From: Candidatus Nitrospira allomarina | Lineage (GTDB): Bacteria > Nitrospirota > Nitrospiria > Nitrospirales > UBA8639 | Direction of reading: 5' to 3' | Assembly (NCBI RefSeq): GCF_032050975.1 | Contig: NZ_CP116967.1 | Span: 3,531,001 to 3,595,000, forward strand | DNA length: 64,000 bases | Part shown: positions 25,171 to 34,778 of the stretch, one piece after another | Numbering within the stretch: the stretch's first letter is position 1 | Layout of the letters: each line of letters opens with the position of its first letter | Notes under the pieces: model-generated | Seen by the model: the letters and a program-made list of their open reading frames with translations, nothing else | What the model was told of the DNA's origin: nothing | The model's database searches: none | Program-made: the position numbers and the translations under genes

Positions 25171-25466
25171 ATTCGTTATTCGATAATTACAACCTCATAT
25201 AAGTGATGGGTTTTTGAGGTTCCCCGATTAGCGGTCTGCCTTGGATCCCCGGTTTCTCTCCTATTCATCGACCTCTATCTCTATGGAAATGTTATCGGAT
25301 CCGAGTCAGGGGGAATTAAGAAAATCCCTTGCGTGTTTATGAGAAAACTTGACAAGTTCATACATCGCACAGCATCAAAGACCAACACGAATGGTGAATA
25401 GGAACGGATGATCAAAAGCCCAATCACACATTCTTTCCAATGCTCTTCATGACAATCGTGGAACCC
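25171..25466 (-). other. Spacer between lptG and the riboswitch
   Basis: This 296-base stretch should contain the promoter of the sigma-factor transcript. An imperfect operator-like pair AACCTCA / TGAGGTT (7-base arms at 25215-25221 and 25191-25197) lies 20 bases upstream of the aptamer. No clear -35/-10 pair or ORF was found. Confidence 0.4.
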
Positions 25467-26555
25467 TCATTTTAGCCTTAAAAAAAGATTAATCCCGATG
25501 ATCAAAAACATGGCTGTGGCAATCCAACTGCCAATGATCGGTAATACCGCTCCATTTCGTCCTAAGACAATGCCGACCGAATGTGCAGCCCAGAAAAAAA
25601 ACCCAATTGCCAGAGTTTGCCCAAGCCCTTTTGCTATTCCAACCTCACGCACACCACTTCCGCGGAGACTCACCGAGATCCCTAACAGTATCATCACCAG
25701 AGGAACGAGAGAGTATGCAATTCGAGACCAATAATCAGTTAAAAAACGATGAGGACTATGACCATCTTCTATCAACCTTTGAATATAGTCATGCAATTGA
25801 TACAAGGACATATGCTCTGGAGACTGAGCTAGCCAATTCTGAAAATCATCAGCCGTGAGAGAGAGAGGCAACGACTGCCGTGGCAGACTATTCACTTGCA
25901 TACGTTCTTCATCCTGAAATGTTCGCTCAATTGCATGCTCCATTATCCATTCCTCACCAACAAATGTTGCCCATTTCCCTTCAAGAATGCCTTTGAGACT
26001 GAAGCGATCGTCAAGCGTGTACTGGTGAATACCATTCAACCGAAACCCATCTTCTGTCACTGAATCAATCCGCATAAGGTGATTGCGTCCCACCCGAAGC
26101 CACAGACGTTCTGGAGTAAGTAAAAGGGGTTCTGGTTTATTTTGGATTAAGACCGATTGAACAAATTCAGCTTTAATATTGGCCAGAGGAATCAACACGG
26201 CCGTTAAACTCAGACCCACGACACTCACAAGCCCGCCAAAGATAAAAAAGGGAATGGCAATTTGATAAAAACTTAACCCACAACTGCGCATCGCCGTGAT
26301 TTCACGAGTCCGATTAAGCCCACAAACCGTCAAAATTGACGCCATTAGAGCCGCCAGCGGGGCTAAGAGAAAAGCAATTTCGGGAATTCGATAGACAAAA
26401 AAGCTGAAAATAACGGTTAGGTCTGCATCATATTTCAAAAACTTTCTCAATTTTTCAAAAAAATCCACAACCAGATAAATCGTCAGCACGGTCACAAGAC
26501 ACATTAGGAAGACGCGGCTGAACTTCCCAAACACATACCAAGAAATTTTTTTCAT
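25467..26555 (-). CDS. lptG: LPS export ABC transporter permease LptG
   Basis: An inner-membrane half of the LptB2FG transporter, which extracts LPS for transport to the outer membrane. The 362 residues match the YjgP/YjgQ family: paired N-terminal membrane segments (VFLMCLVTVLTIYLVVDFF), a periplasmic beta-jellyroll (about 130-260) and C-terminal membrane segments (LVPLVMILLGISVSL). It is 28 bases downstream of lptF in the same direction. The order lptF-lptG is used for naming; the two paralogues are similar. Confidence 0.88.
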   Translation of the reverse strand: MKKISWYVFGKFSRVFLMCLVTVLTIYLVVDFFEKLRKFLKYDADLTVIFSFFVYRIPEIAFLLAPLAALMASILTVCGLNRTREITAMRSCGLSFYQIAIPFFIFGGLVSVVGLSLTAVLIPLANIKAEFVQSVLIQNKPEPLLLTPERLWLRVGRNHLMRIDSVTEDGFRLNGIHQYTLDDRFSLKGILEGKWATFVGEEWIMEHAIERTFQDEERMQVNSLPRQSLPLSLTADDFQNWLAQSPEHMSLYQLHDYIQRLIEDGHSPHRFLTDYWSRIAYSLVPLVMILLGISVSLRGSGVREVGIAKGLGQTLAIGFFFWAAHSVGIVLGRNGAVLPIIGSWIATAMFLIIGINLFLRLK

Positions 26556-26583
26556 GATCTAACTTGCTTGAAAGGATTCTGGA

Positions 26584-27681
26584 TCATTGTTTTCCAGCTT
26601 GAAATAGCAGGAATCCTGTGAAGCAGGCTAGGATAATGTTAGGCATCCACGCACCAAAAAACGGAGAGATCACCAAAGTCGTCACGAGAAACTCTCCCAA
26701 CACATTTAATAAATAAAATCCGATAACCACGCCAACCCCAATCGCAAACCCTCCGGCTTTCCCGGACCGCTTCGACACAATCCCCACCGGGACGCCCAAT
26801 AACCCCAGCACAAAGGTGGCAACGGGAAAGGCGGTGTCTTTATGAAACTCTACTAATCGACGAAGGGCTCCAGCGTCCGTTCCACCTGATTCCTCCAATT
26901 GCTGAGTGAGATTTTGGTAGGTTTTCCGTTTTGTCTTATCTTTCACCGAGGTAAAAGGCGAAGATAGCCAAAAATCATAGGTATCAAAGGTGACCCGATG
27001 AAAACTATTGGCATCGTTGGGGATTTGATGAATTGCTCCCTTAAACAATCGAATGCCAAACTGCTGACGTTCGCTCTGTTTCAACATGTGAAAATTCTCC
27101 GCCACAATTATCAAGGGTTGTTCCGGATTGCGTTGGTCCGAAATAAAGATTCCCTTACCCCCAGAAGCATTCTCCGAGTGTGGCACATACACCATGAGTC
27201 CGGGGATCGGCTCATTAAACACCCCCGAATCAACCGCAAGAGTCAACTCATCTTCAATGACGCTCAGAGCCAAAGTCTTCAATGACACATTGGCCCACGG
27301 CTGGCCCCATTGGGAAAGATATACCGTTAAGAGGAATACGATGCCGGAAAAGACCACTACAGGAAGGTTGATTCGCCAGAAACTGACCCCGGCAGCTCGT
27401 ATGGCAATGACCTCATTGTCAAACGATAGGCGATTAAATGCCGAAATTGAGGCAATCAAGCAGGCAATCGGTAGGGTTAGAACTAAAAAGGAAGGAAGCA
27501 AATGCAATACAATAGACCCCAAAGCCGCCAAGCTAATTCCTCGAGATACCACTAAATCCACCAGCCGTAGCATTTCCTTGGTAAAAATGATGAAACACAA
27601 TCCGGTCAGACTGGTCAAAAATGGGCGAAGCAACTCAAAAAAAATGTACCGATCGAGAAGTCTGATCAAGGTCTTGGACAA
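26584..27681 (-). CDS. lptF: LPS export ABC transporter permease LptF
   Basis: The partner of LptG (365 aa). The six-TM plus jellyroll layout is the same: LLRPFLTSLTGLCFIIFTKE, LPSFLVLTLPIACLIASISAFNRLS and the conserved EVIAIRAAGVSFW near 85-97; the C-terminal half has GLLGVPVGIVSKRSGKAGGFAIG. The presence of both permeases shows an LPS-bearing outer membrane. First gene of the operon; its promoter lies in 27682-27810. Confidence 0.9.
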   Translation of the reverse strand: MSKTLIRLLDRYIFFELLRPFLTSLTGLCFIIFTKEMLRLVDLVVSRGISLAALGSIVLHLLPSFLVLTLPIACLIASISAFNRLSFDNEVIAIRAAGVSFWRINLPVVVFSGIVFLLTVYLSQWGQPWANVSLKTLALSVIEDELTLAVDSGVFNEPIPGLMVYVPHSENASGGKGIFISDQRNPEQPLIIVAENFHMLKQSERQQFGIRLFKGAIHQIPNDANSFHRVTFDTYDFWLSSPFTSVKDKTKRKTYQNLTQQLEESGGTDAGALRRLVEFHKDTAFPVATFVLGLLGVPVGIVSKRSGKAGGFAIGVGVVIGFYLLNVLGEFLVTTLVISPFFGAWMPNIILACFTGFLLFQAGKQ

Positions 27682-27810
27682 TTCAAATAAATAGAAAGTG
27701 ATGATATATGTCGGCTAAGTAGCATGGCCCCTATGCTCATTTTCAATCAAATATCCGGAATAATTAGCTTACAGGCGAATAGTAGGGAATGAATTTCTCC
27801 GTGTCATTTA

Positions 27811-27839
27811 TTGACAGATTCTGCAAACTGTGCTACATC
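27811..27839 (+). promoter_or_regulatory. Candidate promoter of the cold-shock gene
   Basis: TTGACA (27811-27816) is 17 bases from an extended -10-like TGCTACATC (-10 TACATC 27834-27839). It would give a leader of roughly 145 nt before the cold-shock gene, a long leader as is common for csp genes. No other gene on this strand is nearby. Confidence 0.5.
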
Positions 27840-27888
27840 CTCTTCGTTTTTGTAATGGGTAAAGAAGTGAGAAGAATATTACGCCGTG

Positions 27889-27930
27889 AAGCCGAGAGAG
27901 GAATGGACTCCTTTTTCGGCTTTTCTTTTT
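27889..27930 (+). terminator. Terminator-like hairpin in the cold-shock leader
   Basis: AAGCCGA (27889-27895) pairs with TCGGCTT (27916-27922), with inner AGGA/TCCT pairing, and a T-rich tail TTTTCTTTTT follows. It lies between the candidate promoter and the start codon, so it would act on the csp transcript itself (attenuator) rather than end another gene. Confidence 0.55.
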
Positions 27931-27989
27931 AAACACGCACAACTTTTTTGAAATATATATCCACAAGTACTCTAATGGGGAGGGCCATC

Positions 27990-28211
27990 ATGAGAAGTAA
28001 GGGAACGGTAAAATGGTTTAATGATCGGAAAGGTTTTGGCTTCATTCAAGTTGAAGGTGGACAGGATGTGTTTGTCCATTATTCCGCACTTCAGGAAGAC
28101 GGATTTAAATCTCTAAAAGAGGGGGAATCGGTAGAATTTGACCTAGTAGAGGGGGCCAAGGGTCCACAGGCTGCCAACGTTACAAAATCAGGAATTGGCC
28201 AACCATCTTAA
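27990..28211 (+). CDS. cspA: Cold-shock domain protein
   Basis: A 73-residue single OB-fold RNA chaperone. RNP1 is KGFGFIQV and RNP2 DVFVHYSAL, in a chain opening [19 protein letters not shown]. Start ATG 27990 has GGGGAGGG 6 bases upstream, and the 14 codons of open frame before it have no family similarity. Expression is probably controlled through its long structured leader. Confidence 0.93.
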   Translation: MRSKGTVKWFNDRKGFGFIQVEGGQDVFVHYSALQEDGFKSLKEGESVEFDLVEGAKGPQAANVTKSGIGQPS

Positions 28212-28484
28212 TTATTGGTAAATCTCTATTGCATTCTCGCCTATTATTTGCTGATGACGAAGGGTGATTTTTTGGGGATATTAGGTCTCAACTTTACTGC
28301 AATGGAATAATCTGGAATTCCTGGTCTTTGACTTGTTGTCAAAGAAGGCTAAGAGGTAAATAGTCTGCTAGGACTTTCCTTGACTTCCTTCTTTTTCTCC
28401 TGGTAGACTTCGTCGCAAGTCATTGTATTTATTGCATAAATTACAAATTCCACACAACTGCCTCATCAGTATCAGGGGAACAGC

Positions 28485-31427
28485 ATGACAAAAATTTTCG
28501 ATGTTTTATTTTATGGAAATCCGCTCTATCGAAAGATGTTGACCGTAGAAAGTGGAGCGGAGGACTGGGGAGCAGGACAAACCGAGGATGCCAATATTCC
28601 ACAGGCACCGGCAAACCTACGCGCTATCCCTGACCACACGCAAATTACCCTGACCTGGGATCCTGTCCCGGAAGCCCTGTATTACAACGTTTACTTCATG
28701 ACCACCAAGGGCGTTCAAATTAAGCCCAACGAACTAACCAGGCCAGTCGCAGGACAAGAGGATTTCATCCCAAAAGTTGGGATAACCAAAGAAAAAGCCA
28801 ATTGCATTGAAGGAGCGATCTCTCCTTACGAACATAACGACCTAGCCAATAACTTTTGTTATCACTATGCCATTTCTGTGGTCACCGAAGAGGGTGAAAG
28901 TCTATTATCCGAAGAGGTAATGTCCATTCCTTCGCCCTACCTCCCCGTAATGCAAATCGGGTGTGAAGGCGTCGACGATGGAGAATTCAAATCACCAACC
29001 GGCATTGCTATAGATAAAGACGGAAATATCTATGTCGGCGATACAGACAATCATTCGATTCAGAAGTTTGACCGAACGGGAAAATTTCTTGCCCGTTGGG
29101 GTGACGAACCTGATTCAACCGAAGGAAAATTTTACTATCCACGGGGCATTGCCACATCCCCCGAAGGAGATGTGTATGTGGCGGACAGTGGGAACAATCG
29201 CATCCAAAAGTTTGATTCTGAAGGAAATATTATTAATGCATGGGGAAAATTCGGTTTTGCCTGGAGAGGGGCCGAAGCGGGGAAATTTGATGTCCCCTGG
29301 GGTGTTACCACCGATTCCCAAGGTAATCTGTTTGTCTCGGATACCAGCAATGCCAGAATTCAAAAATTCCTTTCCGACGGCTCCCCTGTGCTTAAGTGGG
29401 GGCGTGACGGGGGATATGACGGCGCCTTCTTTTATCCCCGCGGCCTCGCGGTTGACTTTGTCGGGAATATTTATATTGCCGATGAAGGGAACCATCGCAT
29501 TCAAAAATTTGATGCACGTGGTAACTTTCTCCTGAAGTGGGGAAAGGAAGGAAATGCCCCTGGCCAATTTAAAGCGCCATGGGGGGTCGCCTGCGACCCT
29601 TTAGGATATGTGTATGTCGTCGACAGCGGAAATCACCGTGTCCAAAAATTTGATTCTAGCGGGACCTATCTCACTTCATGGGGAAATCGGGGATTAACTG
29701 AGGGACAACTGAATTTCCCGTCAGGGATTGCGGTGGACAAAGAGGGATTTGTGTACGTCATAGACAGTGGCAACCACCGTTTAACCAAGTTTGCCCCAAC
29801 TGAGGATGAACTCAATCGAGGCAAACAAGAAAAACGGGTTGCCAGCGATCTGACCGCCCCCATCAATCTTGCCGTCAAACCCGGAGATACAGAAAACATC
29901 CTAAGTTGGCTCGAAGTTCCCAATGCTGTCAGTTACAACCTCTATTTTAGTACTGAACCAAACCTCACAACAGATACCTCCACAAAGATTGAAGGTGTGA
30001 CCACCCCATATATTCATAGTGGCCTCACAAATAACACGGCATATTTTTATGCCATGACGTCGGTGACCGAAGATGGAGCTGAAAGCCGGCTATCTGAAGA
30101 GCAGACCGCTATTCCGGTTTTGATCGACATTTCGGCACCTCAAAATCCTGACATCGTTATTAATCATGGGGCTTACATGACCAATAGTCCAGATATGGTC
30201 GCCACCATCTCAGCTAAAGACGTGGATAGCGGAGTGGCTGCCTATTTCATCTCTGAAAACCCCATGACTCCGAGCGGGACCATGCCTGGGTGGGTGGAAG
30301 TGGAACCGGAACAAAAATTTGGAGCCACTATTCCTTTTACCACCTCGCCAACCGATGGCACAAAAACCGTCTACGTTTGGTTTAAAGATGCCAATAACAA
30401 CGTTTCTGTTCCCGCCAGCACCAACATCCTTCTCAACACGTCTGGGTATATTTGTGCCGCCAAGTGGGGAAAACCAGGCCGTGGAGCTTCACTTCTCCAT
30501 GGCGGAGAATTTATTAGCCCCCTATACGGCCTAACGATTGATCGCCAAGGGTCATTGTTTGTGGTTGATAACGGTAATAATCGCATCCAGAAATTCGACA
30601 GAAATGGTAATTTCATCCTGTTATGGGGAAATTTCGGATCCGCTAATGGAGGGTTCAATAATCCCACAGGCATCGCATGCGATGGGAATGGGAATGTGTA
30701 TGTGGCTGACACCAATAACCATCGGATTCAAAAGTTTGATGGGAAATTAGGCCATTATATGATGAAACTGGGATCCCGCGGGAATGGCGAAGGACAGTTT
30801 AATGCTCCATGGGGAGTGGCGGTCGACCGGGTACGCGGGTACTTGTACGTCGTAGATAGTGCCAACTTCCGGGTTCAAAAATTTGATGAAACCGGAGAAT
30901 TCATTATGCAGTGGGGAAGCTTTGGGAATGGGGACGGGCAGTTTTATTTTGCGCGTGGCATTGCTGTAGATCAAACAGATGGAACCGTCTATGTGGTCGA
31001 TATGGGTAATCATCGGATACAAAAGTTTGATACCAGCTCAAACGTCCTCCCCCAATTACTTACCAAGTGGGGCGGAGGCATTGGGCCCGGCCATGCCAGC
31101 AGCGCTCAGGCGCAAGAACCGGGACAATTTCGATCACCCTGGGGTGTGGCAGTAGATGAATCAGGAGATGTATTTGTCAGTGATACCGGCAACCAACGCA
31201 TCCAAAAGTTTGATCGAGACGGTAACTTTATCACCCAATGGGGAGGCTTTGGCTCTCAGGATGGCCAATTCAACTTTCCCTATGGAATTGGAGCTGACTC
31301 CAGAGGACACGTCTATTCGGTTGATAGCGGAAATATGCGAGTTCAAGAATTCATTCCGGCAGAGGAAGCCGAAGATCATTTTCAGGAAGAGGAAACGATG
31401 GCCTTTATTCCTGAGGCAGCAGAATAG
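28485..31427 (+). CDS. NHL-repeat protein with fibronectin III-like domains (980 aa)
   Basis: Layout: an N-terminal FN3-like domain (about 38-148, ITLTWDPVPEALYYNVYF), six NHL repeats (about 152-445), a second FN3-like domain (about 455-545), an Ig-like domain (about 550-655), and six more NHL repeats (about 658-965). Each repeat follows G-x-F-x2-P-x-G-I/V-A-x-D ... V-Y-V-x-D-S-G-N-H-R-I-Q-K-F-D. So the chain should fold as two six-bladed propellers joined by a rigid linker. No signal peptide or lipobox is visible (start MTKIFDVLFYGNPLYRK), odd for a protein with FN3 modules that are usually extracellular. AGGGGAAC precedes ATG 28485. Possible role in binding or scaffolding; no active site seen. 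It stands alone, bounded by a terminator at 31476. Confidence 0.85.
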   Translation: MTKIFDVLFYGNPLYRKMLTVESGAEDWGAGQTEDANIPQAPANLRAIPDHTQITLTWDPVPEALYYNVYFMTTKGVQIKPNELTRPVAGQEDFIPKVGITKEKANCIEGAISPYEHNDLANNFCYHYAISVVTEEGESLLSEEVMSIPSPYLPVMQIGCEGVDDGEFKSPTGIAIDKDGNIYVGDTDNHSIQKFDRTGKFLARWGDEPDSTEGKFYYPRGIATSPEGDVYVADSGNNRIQKFDSEGNIINAWGKFGFAWRGAEAGKFDVPWGVTTDSQGNLFVSDTSNARIQKFLSDGSPVLKWGRDGGYDGAFFYPRGLAVDFVGNIYIADEGNHRIQKFDARGNFLLKWGKEGNAPGQFKAPWGVACDPLGYVYVVDSGNHRVQKFDSSGTYLTSWGNRGLTEGQLNFPSGIAVDKEGFVYVIDSGNHRLTKFAPTEDELNRGKQEKRVASDLTAPINLAVKPGDTENILSWLEVPNAVSYNLYFSTEPNLTTDTSTKIEGVTTPYIHSGLTNNTAYFYAMTSVTEDGAESRLSEEQTAIPVLIDISAPQNPDIVINHGAYMTNSPDMVATISAKDVDSGVAAYFISENPMTPSGTMPGWVEVEPEQKFGATIPFTTSPTDGTKTVYVWFKDANNNVSVPASTNILLNTSGYICAAKWGKPGRGASLLHGGEFISPLYGLTIDRQGSLFVVDNGNNRIQKFDRNGNFILLWGNFGSANGGFNNPTGIACDGNGNVYVADTNNHRIQKFDGKLGHYMMKLGSRGNGEGQFNAPWGVAVDRVRGYLYVVDSANFRVQKFDETGEFIMQWGSFGNGDGQFYFARGIAVDQTDGTVYVVDMGNHRIQKFDTSSNVLPQLLTKWGGGIGPGHASSAQAQEPGQFRSPWGVAVDESGDVFVSDTGNQRIQKFDRDGNFITQWGGFGSQDGQFNFPYGIGADSRGHVYSVDSGNMRVQEFIPAEEAEDHFQEEETMAFIPEAAE

Positions 31428-31475
31428 CCACATCGCTCTGGCAGAAACCAGGAAACAACCACACACATTAACAGC

Positions 31476-31515
31476 AAATGCCAGAGGGTGCAGGGATTAC
31501 CCTTTGGCATTTTTC
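31476..31515 (+). terminator. Rho-independent terminator after the NHL gene
   Basis: AAATGCCAGAGGGT (31476-31489) pairs with ACCCTTTGGCATTT (31499-31512) with one mismatch, and the 3' arm runs into TTTTTC. It is 49 bases after the stop codon. Confidence 0.75.
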
Positions 31516-31623
31516 ATAGTGCCGAACCGGATTCCCGGTATGGGAATACATTGAGCTGCTGGTCCTGAGCAGTCTTGTGTGTTTCTCGCTAAACCCATCA
31601 AGTATAAAATAAGGCACATTGAC

Positions 31624-31659
31624 TGCCTTTCAAAAGAAAATTAAGATGAAAGGCATTTT
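31624..31659 (+). promoter_or_regulatory. Hairpin in the guaB leader
   Basis: TGCCTTTC (31624-31631) and GAAAGGCA (31648-31655) form an 8-bp perfect stem with a 16-nt loop, followed by TTTTC, 43 bases before the guaB start. It could be a weak terminator or attenuator, or chance. Confidence 0.35.
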
Positions 31660-31702
31660 CGCATCCACCATTTGGCAGGGGACGAAATACAAGGCTTAAC
31701 GC

Positions 31703-33163
31703 ATGTTGGAAAAACAATTACGAATGGGACTCACCTTTGATGACGTGGTCCTGGTGCCGCGCCATTCAAATATCATCCCCTCTGAGGTGGATCCCTCTAC
31801 CCAACTCACTCGAAATATTCGAATTAATATCCCAATTCTGAGCGCGGCCATGGATACCGTAACCGAAGGGCGATTGGCCATTGCGATAGCACGCGAAGGG
31901 GGGATTGGAATAATTCACCGCGCCCTCTCCCCTGACATGCAAGCCTCAGAAGTCGATAAGGTCAAAAAATCAGAAAGCGGTATGATCCTCTCTCCAATCA
32001 CCATCTCCCCAGATCATACCATTCGCGATGCACACCATCTTATGGCGACCTATCGCATATCGGGAATCCCTGTAACCAAAGATGGGAAATTGGTCGGAAT
32101 CTTAACGAACCGAGATCTTCGTTTTGAAAACCGTCTGGATCTAAAAGTTTCTCAGGTTATGACTAAAAACAACCTTGTGACTGCCCCTGAAGGCACGGGA
32201 TTAGACCAGGCCCAGGCAATTCTTCATGAGCATCGCATTGAAAAACTTCCTGTTGTAAATGATCAATTTGAGTTAAAAGGGCTGATTACCATCAAAGACA
32301 TTCAGAAAAAAATCAAATATCCCTATGCTTGCAAAGATGCGCACGGACGGTTGCGCGTTGGGGCGGCGGTCGGAGTCGGACCGGACGTAGAAGAACGCCT
32401 GGAGCGGCTCACAAAAGCTGGAATTGATCTAATCGTTGTCGATACCGCCCATGGGCACTCCCAAAGCGTCCTGGAAAAAGTCAAAGATATTAAATCTCGG
32501 TATCCAGACTTGGAATTAATGGCAGGAAATGTTGCAACTTCTGCCGCCACACTGGATCTCATTAAAGCCGGAGCAGATGCTATTAAAGTTGGAGTCGGGC
32601 CAGGCTCAATCTGCACCACCAGAATCGTATCAGGAGCCGGAGTTCCACAATTGACCGCAGTTGCGGATTGCGCCACCATCGCCAAAGAACACCAAATACC
32701 CTTGATTGCTGATGGAGGCATTAAATATTCGGGAGATCTCACCAAAGCCCTCGCGGCCGGCGCCTCCTGCGTGATGATCGGATCACTTTTTGCAGGAACC
32801 GAAGAATCTCCAGGGGAAACGGTATTGTATCAAGGCCGAACTTACAAAGAATATCGTGGAATGGGATCACTGGGGGCCATGGAACGCGGAGGAAAGGATC
32901 GTTACTTTCAAGAGGGGCGCGAATCTTCAAAATTAGTCCCTGAAGGCATTGAAGCCCGCGTTCCCTACAAGGGAAACCTTGCGGTCATGGTCTATCAATT
33001 AGTCGGAGGGCTGAAGGCAGGAATGGGGTACTGCGGATGTCGAACAATCGAAGAACTTCAACAGAATGCTCAATTCATTCAACTGACCTCTGCAGGGCTG
33101 CGAGAAGCCCACGTTCATGATGTGGTAATTACTAAGGAGGCCCCCAATTATAGGGCTGACTAA
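31703..33163 (+). CDS. guaB: Inosine-5'-monophosphate dehydrogenase
   Basis: Oxidises IMP to XMP, the first committed step to GMP. The 486 residues have the (beta/alpha)8 core interrupted by a CBS-domain pair (about 95-205, [20 protein letters not shown]). The catalytic cysteine loop is [11 protein letters not shown] near 297-307, the flap [17 protein letters not shown] near 390-406, and the IMP site GMGYCGC near 438-444. guaA follows 56 bases later. Confidence 0.97.
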   Translation: MLEKQLRMGLTFDDVVLVPRHSNIIPSEVDPSTQLTRNIRINIPILSAAMDTVTEGRLAIAIAREGGIGIIHRALSPDMQASEVDKVKKSESGMILSPITISPDHTIRDAHHLMATYRISGIPVTKDGKLVGILTNRDLRFENRLDLKVSQVMTKNNLVTAPEGTGLDQAQAILHEHRIEKLPVVNDQFELKGLITIKDIQKKIKYPYACKDAHGRLRVGAAVGVGPDVEERLERLTKAGIDLIVVDTAHGHSQSVLEKVKDIKSRYPDLELMAGNVATSAATLDLIKAGADAIKVGVGPGSICTTRIVSGAGVPQLTAVADCATIAKEHQIPLIADGGIKYSGDLTKALAAGASCVMIGSLFAGTEESPGETVLYQGRTYKEYRGMGSLGAMERGGKDRYFQEGRESSKLVPEGIEARVPYKGNLAVMVYQLVGGLKAGMGYCGCRTIEELQQNAQFIQLTSAGLREAHVHDVVITKEAPNYRAD

Positions 33164-33219
33164 GATCTGATTCCGTTCCCAAGTCAGTCAGGTCCCCCGT
33201 TGACGAATTCCGGCACGCC

Positions 33220-34776
33220 ATGCACTCGCACCACGATACCATTGTCATTCTGGATTTTGGATCGCAGTATACGCAACTCATTGCACGGCGGATACGCGAA
33301 TTCCACATTTTTTCCGTAATTCTCCCCTCGCAGGCCACGGTTCAGGATATCCTTAACTATCATCCCAAAGGGATTATTTTCTCTGGAGGGCCCGCCAGCG
33401 TCACTCAGGCCCATTCTCCGAAAATTGACAGCCAAATCTTTGATCTTGCCATACCCATTCTCGGGATCTGCTATGGTATGCAATTGCTCGCTCATCAATG
33501 TGGCGGAACCGTCAACCCCACACCTCATCGTGAATTCGGTCGAGCCGATTTAGCCATTGACGACAACACGAATTTATTTCTAGGTCTCGATCCCACGGTT
33601 GCTTTTCCTGTCTGGATGTCCCATGGGGATTCGGTACAACAACTTCCACCTGGATTTCATGTGATCGCCCATACGGCCCATGCTCCGATCGCCGCGATGA
33701 AATCCTCCAATGACACCCAACAGCTCTTTGGTATCCAGTTTCACCCTGAAGTCATCCACACCCTTCATGGGTCAACGATTCTTCAAAACTTTGCACGTCA
33801 TATCTGCCACTGCGAGCCAACCTGGACAATGGGATCATTCATTGAAAAGGCGGTAACAGAAATCCGGCAAACTGTTGGAAACGGCAAGGTCATTTGCGCA
33901 CTCAGCGGAGGAGTGGATTCCACTGTGGCCGCTGTTCTGGCCCACCGGGCAATCGGCGACCAATTGACCTGTCTCTTCATCGACAATGGCCTCATGCGAA
34001 AGAATGAAGTGGCACAATTACAAACAACCTTTGATTCCGCCTATCATCTGAAGGTTCGCATTGCCGACCACGCAGAAACATTTCTGGCAGCACTGGGGCG
34101 CACAACAGACCCGGAACGCAAACGAAAAATCATTGGTCGTCAATTCATTAAGGTTTTTGAACAGGAAGCGGTCTCTTTAGGTAAGGTCGGGTTTCTGGTT
34201 CAGGGAACACTGTATCCGGATGTGATCGAAAGTCTGAGCGTCAAAGGACCATCGGCAACGATTAAAACACATCATAATGTCGGTGGCTTGCCGAAGCGCA
34301 TGAAATTCAAACTGATTGAACCTTTTCGAGAGTTGTTTAAAGATGAAGTTCGTCAATTGGGATTGGAATTAGGTCTGCCGGAAGATATTGTCTGGAGACA
34401 ACCCTTTCCCGGTCCAGGCTTAGCGATTCGCATCATTGGTTCCGTGACCACCCAGCGCCTAGCCATTCTTCGTGAGGCGGATGCTATTGTTCGTGAGGAA
34501 ATTGAACGAGCCGGACTGTCAAGAATCATCTGGCAATCGTTTGCGGTCTTGCTGCCAATCCAAACCGTGGGAGTCATGGGCGACCAACGGACCTACGAAT
34601 CAGTGATCGCCATTCGTGCCGTCACCAGTACCGACGGCATGACTGCGGATTGGGGCGTGATTCCAGCAGAGGTATTGGGCAAAATGTCCAATCGGATTAT
34701 CAATGAAGTTCAAGGGATCAACCGTGTGGTGTATGACATTAGCTCAAAACCGCCAGCAACGATCGAATGGGAATAG
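33220..34776 (+). CDS. guaA: GMP synthase (glutamine-hydrolysing)
   Basis: Converts XMP to GMP with glutamine-derived ammonia. The 518 residues include a class I amidotransferase domain (nucleophile Cys in [12 protein letters not shown] near 89-95, HPEVIH near 181-186), an ATP pyrophosphatase domain with SGGVDST near 229-235, and the C-terminal dimerisation domain with [11 protein letters not shown]. guaB and guaA form an operon in the same direction. Confidence 0.97.
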   Translation: MHSHHDTIVILDFGSQYTQLIARRIREFHIFSVILPSQATVQDILNYHPKGIIFSGGPASVTQAHSPKIDSQIFDLAIPILGICYGMQLLAHQCGGTVNPTPHREFGRADLAIDDNTNLFLGLDPTVAFPVWMSHGDSVQQLPPGFHVIAHTAHAPIAAMKSSNDTQQLFGIQFHPEVIHTLHGSTILQNFARHICHCEPTWTMGSFIEKAVTEIRQTVGNGKVICALSGGVDSTVAAVLAHRAIGDQLTCLFIDNGLMRKNEVAQLQTTFDSAYHLKVRIADHAETFLAALGRTTDPERKRKIIGRQFIKVFEQEAVSLGKVGFLVQGTLYPDVIESLSVKGPSATIKTHHNVGGLPKRMKFKLIEPFRELFKDEVRQLGLELGLPEDIVWRQPFPGPGLAIRIIGSVTTQRLAILREADAIVREEIERAGLSRIIWQSFAVLLPIQTVGVMGDQRTYESVIAIRAVTSTDGMTADWGVIPAEVLGKMSNRIINEVQGINRVVYDISSKPPATIEWE

Positions 34777-34778
34777 AT

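Noticed and set aside
27128..27694. Plus-strand open frame of 188 codons opposite lptF
   Set aside because: Antisense of a conserved membrane protein; composition reflects the complementary strand.
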